Positions 1-5,210 of a stretch of 5,210 nucleotides of DNA are shown in pieces (the stretch's first letter is position 1; each line of letters starts with the position of its first letter). The notes beneath the pieces are model-generated. The model did no database searches, had not been told where the DNA came from, and saw only the letters and a list, made by a program, of their open reading frames with translations. Made by a program: the position numbers and the translations under genes. This DNA is from Phyllobacteriaceae bacterium (GTDB taxonomy: Bacteria > Pseudomonadota > Alphaproteobacteria > Rhizobiales > Ancalomicrobiaceae): the NCBI GenBank assembly GCA_012517025.1, contig JAAYVT010000476.1, positions 1-5,210 on the forward strand, written 5' to 3'.

Positions 1-621
1 CGTCATCGCCGCGACGTAGCCGCGCCGACGCTCCTCGGCGGTCGAGGAGGTGTTGCCGAAGAGGCCGCCGACCCGGCGATGACCGCGCGCCACCAAATGG
101 CCGATCAACGCGTCGACGGCGGCGGCGTTGTCCATGACGACGCTGTCGTAGAGCCCGGCCGGGCCGGTGCGATCGACCAACACCACGGGGAAGTCGAAAC
201 TCGTCTCGGTCAGGCCCTCGGCGGTGGCGCGGGTCGGGGCGAAGATCATCCCGGTGATCCGCTCCTCCTGCATCAGCCTGAGATAGAGCGCCTCGCGGGC
301 CGGACTCTCGTCGGTGTTGCACAGCACCACCCGCATGTCGGCCTGGAAGGCGGCATCCTCCACCGCCTTCGACAGGGCGGTGAAGAAGGGGTTGCGCAGG
401 TCGGAGACGATCAGACCGAGGGTGCGCGAGGTCCGCGTCCGCAGCCGTCGCGCCGACAGGTTGGGACGATAGCCGGTCTCGCGGATCGCCGCCTCGACCC
501 GCTTCTGCGCCTCGCGGCTGGCGGGACCGCCGCTCAACACCCGCGACACCGTCGCCGGAGAGACCCCGGCCGCCGCCGCGACCTCGCGGATCCCGATCGT
601 GGAATATGAAATCGTTTCCAT
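1..621 (-). CDS. LacI-family transcriptional regulator (N-terminal part, cut by window edge)
   Basis: A DNA-binding regulator of the LacI/GalR family; 207 codons are visible and roughly 130 C-terminal residues should lie beyond the left edge. Residues about 9-31 form the helix-turn-helix (TIGIREVAAAAGVSPATV, then SRVLSG). The hinge helix follows near 53-62 (NLSARRLR). The sugar-binding-protein-like effector domain starts near residue 68, with the family signatures SDLRNPFF (73-80), DN (164-165), GHRRVGGLFGN (180-190) and ERRRGY (197-202). The start is the only standard start codon in the frame before the helix-turn-helix: upstream the frame stays open to a TAA at 700-702 without ATG, GTG or TTG. 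The Shine-Dalgarno is weak (AGAG-like). The start codon lies inside a LacI-type operator (606-621), which suggests autoregulation. The gene is divergent from fba. The recognition-helix Ala-Thr and the hinge Leu fit family members that bind palindromes with a central CG, as seen here. The effector cannot be told from this part; a phosphorylated sugar intermediate is plausible given the neighbours. Confidence 0.95.
   Translation of the reverse strand, partial: METISYSTIGIREVAAAAGVSPATVSRVLSGGPASREAQKRVEAAIRETGYRPNLSARRLRTRTSRTLGLIVSDLRNPFFTALSKAVEDAAFQADMRVVLCNTDESPAREALYLRLMQEERITGMIFAPTRATAEGLTETSFDFPVVLVDRTGPAGLYDSVVMDNAAAVDALIGHLVARGHRRVGGLFGNTSSTAEERRRGYVAAMT
606..621. promoter_or_regulatory. 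LacI-type operator O1 overlapping the regulator start codon
   Basis: ATGAAATCGTTTCCAT on the plus strand. Read on the minus strand it is ATGGAAACGATTTCAT and matches the fba-side operator at 13 of 16 positions. It is an inverted repeat centred on the CG at 613-614, with mismatched pairs only next to the centre and at one further position. The minus-strand ATG at 621-619 is part of the site, so a bound repressor would sit on the translation start region of its own gene. The autoregulatory role is inferred. Confidence 0.75.
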
Positions 622-675
622 TCGAGCATCTCTAATCCGACGACCAGCTTTGCCGCAATACGCAGTAGTGCGCCG

Positions 676-704
676 TTTACAGCCGCGCCGATCCGGGGCT
701 TAAC
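676..704 (+). promoter_or_regulatory. Candidate sigma-70-type promoter for fba
   Basis: TTTACA (676-681, five of six to TTGACA), a 17-base spacer, then CTTAAC (699-704, three of six to TATAAT). This would start transcription near 711, immediately before operator O2, which is the usual position for repression. The -10 match is weak, and alphaproteobacterial promoters often deviate from the consensus. Confidence 0.3.
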
Positions 705-715
705 CAGATCAGGAA

Positions 716-731
716 TTGAAAACGATTTCAA
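716..731. promoter_or_regulatory. LacI-type operator O2 upstream of fba
   Basis: TTGAAAACGATTTCAA, a 16-base palindrome centred on CG (723-724). All pairs are complementary except the one flanking the centre. It is the best-formed of four copies in the window and lies 53 bases before the fba start, in the divergent region shared with the regulator gene. LacI-family proteins typically bind such CG-centred palindromes, so regulation of fba by the adjacent regulator is the natural inference. Confidence 0.85.
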
Positions 732-767
732 GTCACGGATCCGGGTTCCATCCCGCCGTGCCACCCC

Positions 768-776
768 GAGAGAGGA
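768..776 (+). promoter_or_regulatory. Ribosome binding site of fba
   Basis: GAGAGAGGA ends 8 bases before the ATG at 785. It settles the start at 785 rather than the in-frame TTG at 716, which is the first codon-sized piece of operator O2 and has no ribosome binding site. Confidence 0.75.
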
Positions 777-784
777 CCCCCCCG

Positions 785-1849
785 ATGCCGCTCGTGTCCC
801 TGCGCCAGTTGCTCGACGATGCCGCCGAGCACGGCTATGCGCTGCCCGCCTTCAACATCAACAACATGGAACAGATGCTCGCGGTCATGGGGGCGGCGGC
901 GGAGGCCGACGCGCCGGTGATCCTGCAGGCGAGCCGCGGCGCCCGCGCCTTCGCCAACGACGTGGTGCTCAAGCATCTGATCCAGGCGGCGATCGAGCTC
1001 CATCCGAAGATCCCGGTGTGCATGCACCAGGACCACGGCAATTCGCCCGAGACCTGCCTGTCGGCGATCGTCAACGGCTTCTCCTCGGTGATGATGGACG
1101 GCTCGCTGATGCCCGACGGCAAGACCCCGGCGGATTGGGCGCACAACGTCGCGATCACTTCGAAGGTCGCGGAGACCTCGCACATGGTCGGCGTCTCGGT
1201 CGAGGGCGAGCTCGGCGTGCTCGGATCGCTCGAAACCGGCATGGGCGAGAAGGAGGACGGTCACGGCGCCGAGGGCGTGCTCGACCACTCCCAGCTCCTC
1301 ACCGATCCCGATCAGGCGGTCGCCTTCGTCCAGGCGACCGGCGTCGACGCGCTCGCCGTCGCCATGGGCACCTCGCACGGCGCCTACAAGTTCTCGCGCA
1401 AGCCGGACGGCGACATCCTCGCCCTCGACGTGGTCAAGAAGATCAACGCCAAGGCGCCGGGGCTGCATCTCGTCATGCACGGTTCGTCGTCGGTGCCGCA
1501 GGACCTGCAGGACGTCATCAACGCCTACGGCGGGGCGATGCCGCAGACCTTCGGCGTGCCGGTCGAGGAGATCGTCGAGGCGATCCGCTTCGGCGTGCGC
1601 AAGGTCAACATCGACACCGACTGCCGCATGGCGATCACCGGGCAGATCCGCAAGGTCTTCGCCGAAAAGCCCGAGGTGTTCGATCCGCGTACCTACATGA
1701 AGCCGGCGATGGCGGCGATGCAGGCGTTGTGCAAGAGCCGCTACGAGCAGTTCGGCGCCGCCGGCCGCGCCTCCAAGATCGACGCGTTGCCGCTGACCGC
1801 CATGGCGGCGCGTTATCGCAGCGGCTCGCTCGCCCCGCGCGCCGCCTGA
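785..1849 (+). CDS. fba: Class II fructose-bisphosphate aldolase, Calvin-cycle-type subgroup
   Basis: Zinc-dependent aldolase that reversibly splits fructose 1,6-bisphosphate into dihydroxyacetone phosphate and glyceraldehyde 3-phosphate in the cytosol. It can serve glycolysis, gluconeogenesis and, in autotrophs, the Calvin cycle, where it also makes sedoheptulose 1,7-bisphosphate. The 354-residue protein begins MPLVSLRQLLDDAAEHGYAL and PAFNINN, typical of the subgroup often called cbbA/fbaA. Visible active-site motifs are HQDHG (81-85; D83 the likely catalytic acid/base, H84 a zinc ligand), VEGELG (139-144), GTSHG (195-199; H198 zinc ligand), MHGSSS (231-236; H232 zinc ligand) and NIDTD (275-279; phosphate binding). 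All expected residues are present and the length is normal. The ATG is chosen because the N-terminus matches the family and a GAGAGAGGA site precedes it; the frame is open further upstream to 716, but that part is operator sequence. It appears monocistronic, with operator O2 before it and a hairpin after it. Confidence 0.96.
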   Translation: MPLVSLRQLLDDAAEHGYALPAFNINNMEQMLAVMGAAAEADAPVILQASRGARAFANDVVLKHLIQAAIELHPKIPVCMHQDHGNSPETCLSAIVNGFSSVMMDGSLMPDGKTPADWAHNVAITSKVAETSHMVGVSVEGELGVLGSLETGMGEKEDGHGAEGVLDHSQLLTDPDQAVAFVQATGVDALAVAMGTSHGAYKFSRKPDGDILALDVVKKINAKAPGLHLVMHGSSSVPQDLQDVINAYGGAMPQTFGVPVEEIVEAIRFGVRKVNIDTDCRMAITGQIRKVFAEKPEVFDPRTYMKPAMAAMQALCKSRYEQFGAAGRASKIDALPLTAMAARYRSGSLAPRAA

Positions 1850-1878
1850 AGCGTCGTCCCGACATCGACGTCCGCCCT

Positions 1879-1910
1879 TCCCCGTCGCGACCTCCCGGTC
1901 GCGGCGGGGA
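1879..1910 (+). terminator. Hairpin terminator after fba
   Basis: CCCCGTCGCGACC (1880-1892) pairs with GGTCGCGGCGGGG (1897-1909) to give a 13-bp stem with one T-G wobble and a TCCC loop; an extra T-A pair closes the base. It lies 30 bases after the fba stop. The following bases (ATTGCACTTTGG) are only modestly T-rich, so it is not a textbook intrinsic terminator, but the position and stability fit transcription termination or 3'-end protection. Confidence 0.6.
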
Positions 1911-1952
1911 TTGCACTTTGGTAGATCCCATGGTGTAAGATTCGACTGCATT

Positions 1953-1968
1953 TTGAAAACGATTCCGT
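1953..1968. promoter_or_regulatory. LacI-type operator O3, distal site upstream of adhE
   Basis: TTGAAAACGATTCCGT matches operator O2 at 13 of 16 positions, with an identical left half and the same central CG (1960-1961). The right half is degenerate, so it is probably a weaker or auxiliary site. It lies at the start of the AT-rich block, 129 bases centre to centre from O4. Confidence 0.65.
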
Positions 1969-2069
1969 TTCATTTATTAGATTTCTTGCAGATTAGAGCT
2001 TTTCTCATCCAGAGATACCGCATATTCCCGCGGCGACTACGCATTTTCACCGTTGGTATGCGATCCCTG

Positions 2070-2098
2070 TTGAAGCGAGGAGTGAAATCGTTTTCAAT
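2070..2098 (+). promoter_or_regulatory. Candidate promoter for adhE
   Basis: TTGAAG (2070-2075) and TTCAAT (2093-2098) each match four of six sigma-70 consensus bases and are 17 bases apart. Operator O4 (2082-2097) would cover the spacer and the -10, a classical repression geometry. Transcription would start near 2105, leaving a leader of about 137 bases. The AT-rich block upstream could hold other promoters; this is the best pairing I could find by eye. Confidence 0.3.
2082..2097. promoter_or_regulatory. LacI-type operator O4, proximal site upstream of adhE
   Basis: Its inner 14 bases, TGAAATCGTTTTCA (2083-2096), are the exact reverse complement of the inner 14 bases of fba operator O2; over 16 positions the match is 15. 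The site is centred on CG (2089-2090), with only the pair next to the centre mismatched. It lies 145 bases before the adhE start. Sharing one site with fba argues that one LacI-family protein controls both genes. Confidence 0.85.
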
Positions 2099-2160
2099 GC
2101 GTCCGGGTCGGAGATGAGACGTCGACCGACCTCGGGCGTGCGATCGGCGCGCACCGCGAC

Positions 2161-2184
2161 GCGGCTCGCCTCGCGGGCGACCGC
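2161..2184 (+). other. Possible hairpin in the adhE mRNA leader
   Basis: GCGG (2161-2164) pairs with CCGC (2181-2184) and TCGCC (2166-2170) with GGCGA (2176-2180), leaving one bulged C and a 5-base loop. Such stems arise easily in GC-rich DNA, and no known riboswitch is recognised, so function is uncertain. Confidence 0.25.
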
Positions 2185-2241
2185 CGCCGGGAACGAGGGG
2201 CTCGCAGCCGCCGTCCCGGCGACCCATCAGGAGCACAGGAA

Positions 2242-4917
2242 ATGCCCGTCTCGTCGCTCATCGAACTCGATGCGCTCGTCGCGCGCGTGAAGCGCGCCCA
2301 GCAGATCTACGCCGGTTACGACCAGGACCAGGTCGACCGGATCTTCCGCGCCGCCGCCTTCGCGGCGGCCGATGCCCGCATCCCGCTCGCCATGACGGCG
2401 GCCGAGGAGACCGGCATGGGCGTGGTCGAGGACAAGGTGGTGAAGAACCACTTCGCCTCCGAGTACATCTACAACGCCTACAAGGACGAGAAGACCTGCG
2501 GCGTGATCGCCGAGGACGCCGTCGGCGGCACGGTGACGATCGCCGAGCCGATCGGCCTGATCTGCGGCATCGTCCCGACCACCAACCCGACCTCGACCGC
2601 GATCTTCAAGTCGCTGATCGCGCTGAAGACCCGCAACGGCATCGTGTTCTCGCCGCATCCGCGCGCCAAGTTCGCCACCTGCGCCGCCGCCAAGCTGGTG
2701 CTCGACGCGGCGGTCGCCGCCGGCGCCCCGGCCGACATCATCGGCTGGATCGACACCCCGACGGTCGAGCTCTCCAACGCGCTGATGAAGCACCCCGAGA
2801 TCAACCTGATCCTGGCCACCGGCGGCCCCGCCATGGTCAAGGCCGCCTATTCGTCCGGCAAGCCGGCGATCGGGGTGGGCGCCGGCAACGCGCCGGTGGT
2901 GATCGACGAATTCGCCGACATCAAGCGCGCCGTCGCCTCGATCCTGATGTCGAAGACCTTCGACAACGGCATGATCTGCGCCTCCGAGCAGGCGGTCGTC
3001 GCCGTCGACGCGGTCTACGACGCGGTGCGCGAGCGCTTTTCGAGCCACGGCGGGCACATCCTGTCGGCCGAGGACCTCGAGAAGGTGCGCCGGGTGGTCT
3101 TCCCCAACGGCCATCTCTCGGCCGACGTGGTCGGTCAGTCGGCGGTGAAGATCGCCGCCCGCTCCGGCGTCACCGTCCCGGCCACCACCAAGGTGCTGAT
3201 CGGCGAGGTCGAGACGATCGGCGACGAGGAGCCGTTCGCCCACGAGAAGCTGTCGCCCACCCTCGCCCTCTATCGCCGCGCCGACTTCGCCGCGGCGCTC
3301 GACGCGGCGGCGGAGCTGGTGGCGCTCGGCGGCATCGGCCACACCTCGGTGCTCTACACCGACCAGGATCGCCACGCCGACCGCGTCGTCGCCTTCGGCG
3401 AGCGGATGAAGACCGCCCGCATCCTGATCAACACGCCGTCGTCGCACGGCGGCATCGGCGATCTCTACAACTTCAACCTCGCGCCTTCGTTGACGCTGGG
3501 CTGCGGCTCGTGGGGTGGCAACTCCATCTCCGACAACGTCGGGCCGAAGCACCTGATCAACAAGAAGACGGTGGCCAAGCGGGCCGAGAACATGCTCTGG
3601 CACAAGCTCCCGAAGTCGATCTACTTCCGTCGCGGCGCCATCGTCGAGGCGATGAAGGACCTCTCGACCAAGAAGCGCGCCTTCGTCGTCACCGACCGCT
3701 TCCTGTTCCAGACCGGCGTCGCCGACGAGGTGATCCGGCTCCTGAAGCAGGCCGGGCTGGAGGTCGAGGTCTACGCCGACGTCGAGGCCGATCCGACGCT
3801 GGCCGCGGTGAAGAAGGGGACCGAACGCGCGGCCGCCTTCAAGCCCGACGTGATCGTCGCCTTCGGCGGCGGCTCGCCGATGGACGCCGCCAAGATCATC
3901 TGGGTGATGTACGAGCACCCGGACGTGCACTTCGAGGATCTGGCGCTGCGCTTCATGGACATCCGCAAGCGCATCTACAAGTTCCCCAAGCTCGGCGTGA
4001 AGGCCGACATGGTGGCGATCCCCACCACTTCCGGCACCGGCTCGGAAGTCACCCCCTTCGCCGTCGTCACCGACGACGTCACCGGCATGAAGTATCCGCT
4101 CGCCGACTACGAGCTCACCCCCACCATGGCGGTGGTCGACGCCAACTTCGTGATGAACCTGCCGAAGTCGCTGACCGCCTTCGGCGGCATCGACGCGGTC
4201 ACCCACGCGCTCGAGGCCTACGTCTCGGTGATGGCCAACGAGTTCTCCGACGGCCAGGCGCTGCAGGCGCTGAAGCTCCTCAAGGAGAACCTGCCGGCCG
4301 CCTACGCGGAAGGCGCGGCCAACGCTCAGGCGCGCGAGAAGGTGCATTCGGGCGCCACCATCGCCGGCATCGCCTTCGCCAACGCCTTCCTCGGCGTCTG
4401 CCATTCGATGGCGCACAAGATCGGCGCGGCCTTCCACCTGCCGCACGGTCTGGCCAACGCGCTCCTGATCACCAACGTCGTGCGTTACAACGCCACCGAC
4501 AATCCGGTGAAGCAGACCGCCTTCTCGCAGTACGACCGGCCGCAGGCGCGGCGGCGTTACGCCGAGATCGCCGATCACCTCGGCCTGACCGAGCCGGGCA
4601 TGCGCACCGGCGCCAAGGTCGCGGCGCTGGTGGCGTGGATCGACGGGCTGAAGGCGCAGCTCGGCATCGCCGCCTCGATCCAGGCGGCGGGCGTGGCGGA
4701 GGCCGACTTCCTCGCGGCCGTCGACCGCATCGCGGTGGAGGCCTTCGACGACCAGTGCACCGGCGCCAACCCGCGCTTCCCGCTGATCGCCGAGCTCAAG
4801 GCCCTGCTGCTCGACAGCTACTACGGCCGGCCCTTCGTCGAGCTCACCGAGCGTGAGGCGACCGCCGAGGCCGAGACCGCGCAACCGGTGAAGAAGAGCC
4901 GCAAGGCGGCCGAATGA
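2242..4917 (+). CDS. adhE: Bifunctional acetaldehyde-CoA / alcohol dehydrogenase AdhE
   Basis: Cytosolic fusion enzyme that reduces acetyl-CoA to acetaldehyde and then ethanol, oxidising two NADH; the reaction is reversible. At 891 residues it has the same length as the Escherichia coli enzyme. Residues about 1-440 are the CoA-acylating aldehyde dehydrogenase, with PTTNPTS (112-118), GVGAGN (211-216) and the catalytic cysteine C246 in NGMICASEQ. A linker of about 15 residues follows. Residues about 456-865 are the iron-dependent alcohol dehydrogenase, with GGGSPMDAAK (542-551), TTSGTGSEVTPF (595-606) and the iron ligands D651, H655, H721 and H735 in GGIDAVTHALEAY, CHSMAHKIG and FHLPHG. All catalytic residues are intact. 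The tail is short, Ala/Lys-rich and like that of E. coli AdhE. The start is set by CAGGAG 8 bases upstream. Family members form filaments (spirosomes). Two LacI-type operators precede the gene and gap follows it, so expression is probably tied to glycolytic flux. AdhE is patchily distributed in alphaproteobacteria, but codon use here matches the neighbours and gives no sign of recent transfer. Confidence 0.97.
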   Translation: MPVSSLIELDALVARVKRAQQIYAGYDQDQVDRIFRAAAFAAADARIPLAMTAAEETGMGVVEDKVVKNHFASEYIYNAYKDEKTCGVIAEDAVGGTVTIAEPIGLICGIVPTTNPTSTAIFKSLIALKTRNGIVFSPHPRAKFATCAAAKLVLDAAVAAGAPADIIGWIDTPTVELSNALMKHPEINLILATGGPAMVKAAYSSGKPAIGVGAGNAPVVIDEFADIKRAVASILMSKTFDNGMICASEQAVVAVDAVYDAVRERFSSHGGHILSAEDLEKVRRVVFPNGHLSADVVGQSAVKIAARSGVTVPATTKVLIGEVETIGDEEPFAHEKLSPTLALYRRADFAAALDAAAELVALGGIGHTSVLYTDQDRHADRVVAFGERMKTARILINTPSSHGGIGDLYNFNLAPSLTLGCGSWGGNSISDNVGPKHLINKKTVAKRAENMLWHKLPKSIYFRRGAIVEAMKDLSTKKRAFVVTDRFLFQTGVADEVIRLLKQAGLEVEVYADVEADPTLAAVKKGTERAAAFKPDVIVAFGGGSPMDAAKIIWVMYEHPDVHFEDLALRFMDIRKRIYKFPKLGVKADMVAIPTTSGTGSEVTPFAVVTDDVTGMKYPLADYELTPTMAVVDANFVMNLPKSLTAFGGIDAVTHALEAYVSVMANEFSDGQALQALKLLKENLPAAYAEGAANAQAREKVHSGATIAGIAFANAFLGVCHSMAHKIGAAFHLPHGLANALLITNVVRYNATDNPVKQTAFSQYDRPQARRRYAEIADHLGLTEPGMRTGAKVAALVAWIDGLKAQLGIAASIQAAGVAEADFLAAVDRIAVEAFDDQCTGANPRFPLIAELKALLLDSYYGRPFVELTEREATAEAETAQPVKKSRKAAE

Positions 4918-4921
4918 GATC

Positions 4922-4987
4922 CGTGCTCTCGGCCCCGCCGGCGAACTCTCCTTCGCCCCGGAGCCGTCGGCGGGCGCCGAGAGCACG
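4922..4987 (+). terminator. Long hairpin between adhE and gap (terminator or attenuating/processing element)
   Basis: CGTGCTCTCGGC (4922-4933) pairs perfectly with GCCGAGAGCACG (4976-4987). The stem continues inward, 4934-4943 with 4965-4974, with one G-T wobble and one bulged C (4975). A small apical CTCC/GGAG helix (4948-4951 with 4960-4963) is possible above it. It begins 5 bases after the adhE stop codon. No T-run follows (AGCCCCCGTTTCCC), so it may be an imperfect terminator that lets some transcription into gap, or an mRNA stability or cleavage structure. I see no clear promoter between it and gap. Confidence 0.6.
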
Positions 4988-5063
4988 AGCCCCCGTTTCC
5001 CAATCCCCACTCCCCGCGCGCCCGAACGAGGCGGCGCGGAGGACGTCTCCAGGAGGAACTCGC

Positions 5064-5210
5064 ATGCCCGTCCGCGTCGCCATCAACGGTTTCGGTCGCA
5101 TCGGTCGCAACGTCCTGCGCGCCATCGTCGAATCCGGCCGCACCGACATCGAGGTCGTCGCCATCAACGACCTCGGCCCGGTCGAGACCAACGCCCACCT
5201 GATGCGCTAC
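5064..5210 (+). CDS. gap: Type I glyceraldehyde-3-phosphate dehydrogenase (N-terminal part, cut by window edge)
   Basis: Forty-nine codons are visible of a protein expected to be about 335 residues. GAPDH oxidatively phosphorylates glyceraldehyde 3-phosphate to 1,3-bisphosphoglycerate, making NADH or NADPH, and runs in reverse in gluconeogenesis and the Calvin cycle. The N-terminus VRVAINGFGRIGRNVLRA (3-20) is the Rossmann nucleotide-binding motif of the family, and VVAINDL (31-37) is the second strand, whose Asp favours NAD. The wording of the segment through NAHLMRY is typical of alphaproteobacterial gap/cbbG proteins. A perfect AGGAGG (5051-5056) lies 7 bases before the ATG. The gene follows adhE by 146 bases containing a strong hairpin, so it is either in the adhE transcript with modulated read-through or has a promoter I cannot recognise. 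The catalytic cysteine lies beyond the window. Confidence 0.95.
   Translation, partial: MPVRVAINGFGRIGRNVLRAIVESGRTDIEVVAINDLGPVETNAHLMRY

Larger units (their letters stand above)
1850..2241 (+). promoter_or_regulatory. fba-adhE intergenic control region
   Basis: This 392-base stretch has no convincing gene. In order it holds the fba terminator hairpin (1879-1910), an AT-rich block (about 1911-2100) bounded by operators O3 and O4, and a GC-rich stretch (about 2100-2227) that would be the adhE 5' leader. It ends with the adhE ribosome binding site CAGGAG (2228-2233), 8 bases before the ATG. Short open frames here (1911-2117 plus, 1970-2236 minus) lack ribosome binding sites, recognisable protein content and the codon bias of the neighbours. 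The drop in GC content relative to the genes marks the middle part as promoter DNA. Confidence 0.7.

Noticed and set aside
79..609. Plus-strand 176-codon frame opposite the regulator
   Set aside because: The minus-strand reading has a complete LacI-family helix-turn-helix, hinge and effector-domain motifs, so the plus frame is its shadow.
716..784. Extended N-terminus of the aldolase from a TTG at 716
   Set aside because: The extension would be encoded by the operator and leader, has no family similarity and no ribosome binding site. The ATG at 785 has both.
728..1951. A 407-codon minus-strand frame opposite fba
   Set aside because: Low-complexity Arg/His/Asp/Gly translation, typical of the antisense of a GC-rich gene; it runs through the fba terminator and operator regions.
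1911..2117. Small open frame in the fba-adhE gap, and one on the opposite strand at 1970-2236
   Set aside because: No ribosome binding site, no coding bias and no recognisable product; both overlap the operators and AT-rich promoter DNA.
3510..4856. Plus-strand 448-codon frame inside adhE, and a similar one at 1018-1938 inside fba
   Set aside because: Shifted readings of clearly identified genes; Arg-rich with no recognisable domains.
4990..5005. A possible fifth operator before gap (minus strand TTGGGAAACGGGGG)
   Set aside because: Only the left half resembles the operator; the right half has no symmetry, so it is probably chance.
2227..5010. A 927-codon open frame on the minus strand opposite adhE
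   Set aside because: It is the mirror of the adhE codon bias in GC-rich DNA. The translation is rich in Arg, Asp, Gly, His and Val with no domain pattern, no ribosome binding site is evident, and the plus-strand adhE is intact with all catalytic residues.
1..5210. Search for CRISPR arrays, insertion sequences, tRNA or rRNA genes, attachment sites and toxin-antitoxin or defence genes
   Set aside because: No direct-repeat arrays, transposase motifs, terminal inverted repeats or tRNA-like folds were seen. The content is ordinary central metabolism plus its control sites.

Overview
The window looks like chromosomal DNA from a GC-rich bacterium, most likely an alphaproteobacterium. The coding parts are strongly GC-biased at third codon positions. 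The aldolase and GAPDH proteins resemble the Calvin-cycle-type enzymes common in Hyphomicrobiales, Rhodobacterales and related groups. This placement comes from protein resemblance, not a database search. A fermentative or facultative lifestyle is suggested by the AdhE enzyme.

Layout, left to right. Positions 1-621 (minus strand) hold the N-terminal 207 codons of a LacI-family transcription regulator that runs off the left edge. A 163-base divergent control region separates it from a class II fructose-bisphosphate aldolase gene (fba, 785-1849, plus). After fba comes a strong GC hairpin (1879-1910), then a conspicuously AT-rich control region and a long GC-rich leader. The leader precedes a full-length bifunctional acetaldehyde-CoA/alcohol dehydrogenase gene (adhE, 2242-4917, plus; 891 aa). 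A 66-base imperfect hairpin (4922-4987) separates adhE from a type I glyceraldehyde-3-phosphate dehydrogenase gene (gap, 5064 onward), which runs off the right edge after 49 codons.

The most notable non-coding signal is a set of four near-identical palindromes of LacI-operator type (consensus TTGAAAACGATTTCAA, central CG). One overlaps the start codon of the regulator, one lies in front of fba, and two flank the AT-rich control region in front of adhE. The simplest reading is a self-contained local regulon. The LacI-type protein would control its own gene, aldolase, AdhE and possibly gap, coupling the glycolytic aldolase and GAPDH steps (GAPDH makes NADH) to the ethanol pathway that re-oxidises NADH. 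The genes themselves belong to known families. What may be undescribed is this regulatory grouping, the operator layout and the adhE-gap hairpin.
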